The notes below the pieces were generated by a model, which saw only the letters and a program-made list of their open reading frames with translations, was not told the DNA's origin and did no database searches. DNA of 13,652 nucleotides. Origin: DASZMJ01 sp035551935 (GTDB lineage: Bacteria; Planctomycetota; Planctomycetia; Isosphaerales; Isosphaeraceae). Positions 13,616 through 13,652 of the stretch are shown one piece after another (positions within the stretch are counted from its first letter, which is position 1; every line of letters starts with the position of its first letter). The translations under genes and the position numbers were made by a program. Location of the stretch: the NCBI GenBank assembly GCA_035551935.1, contig DASZMJ010000597.1, positions 1 to 13,652 of the forward strand, read 5' to 3'.

Positions 13616-13652
13616 ATGGACGGCCTCTCGCGGTTCTGTTGCCTGAATTCCG
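13616..13652 (+). CDS. Start of a gene cut by the window edge, possibly transposase
   Basis: ATG 13616 is preceded at seven bases by GGAG and encodes MDGLSRFCCLNS before the window ends. The Cys-Cys-Leu-Asn start resembles the zinc-binding N-termini of planctomycete transposases of an IS1/IS1595-like kind that begin with a Cys-rich DNA-binding segment. With only 12 codons the call is weak and rests on memory. It would fit the mobile character of the region. Confidence 0.35.
   Translation, partial: MDGLSRFCCLNS

Noticed and set aside
13083..13652. An att repeat of the tRNA-Val 3' end within the window
   Set aside because: I looked for a second copy of the T-arm and acceptor sequence downstream and found none, so any right att site must lie outside.

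Overview
The window is very GC-rich DNA with strong G/C preference at third codon positions. Its proteins carry several planctomycete hallmarks: a TPR protein with an SH3-like N-terminal region, an exported single-heme CxxCH protein, a short conserved Sm-like protein, and a family with an STGPRT-PEGK...HGL N-terminus. I infer a planctomycete of the Isosphaeraceae type (Paludisphaera/Singulisphaera/Tautonia-like). This rests on remembered family resemblance; no search was run.

Layout. 1-1726 (minus strand): a TPR protein, a small membrane-associated protein and the first 48 codons of an RND efflux permease, possibly one operon. 1727-2150: a divergent intergenic region. 2151-6068 (plus strand): an exported Gly/Met-rich protein, ribonuclease D, and a sugar phosphate isomerase/epimerase-like TIM-barrel protein. 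6079-6152: a perfect 33-bp palindrome between convergent genes. 6182-7684 (minus): an exported c-type-heme protein whose promoter may make a nearly leaderless mRNA. 7784-10909 (plus): a small Sm-like protein, a TPM-domain membrane protein with a GGGDW-repeat tail, and a TolB-like beta-propeller protein.

10991-13652 is accessory and decayed. A 374-residue planctomycete protein family member (minus strand) has been broken by two separate 123-bp MITE-like elements. Each has CAGGGC...GCCCTG ends and is flanked by an exact 10-bp target duplication. Removing each element with one duplication copy restores a continuous 375-codon frame exactly, so this is direct sequence evidence for two insertions. 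Beyond it lie two families of palindromic repeats (one related to the 6079-6152 palindrome), a tRNA-Val(UAC), a stop-codon-interrupted remnant of an integrase N-terminus 88 bp past the tRNA, and at the right edge the first 12 codons of what may be a transposase. This looks like the worn edge of a tRNA-associated integration hotspot.

The housekeeping genes show no obvious shared pathway. No CRISPR array, intact insertion sequence or recognisable defence system is visible.
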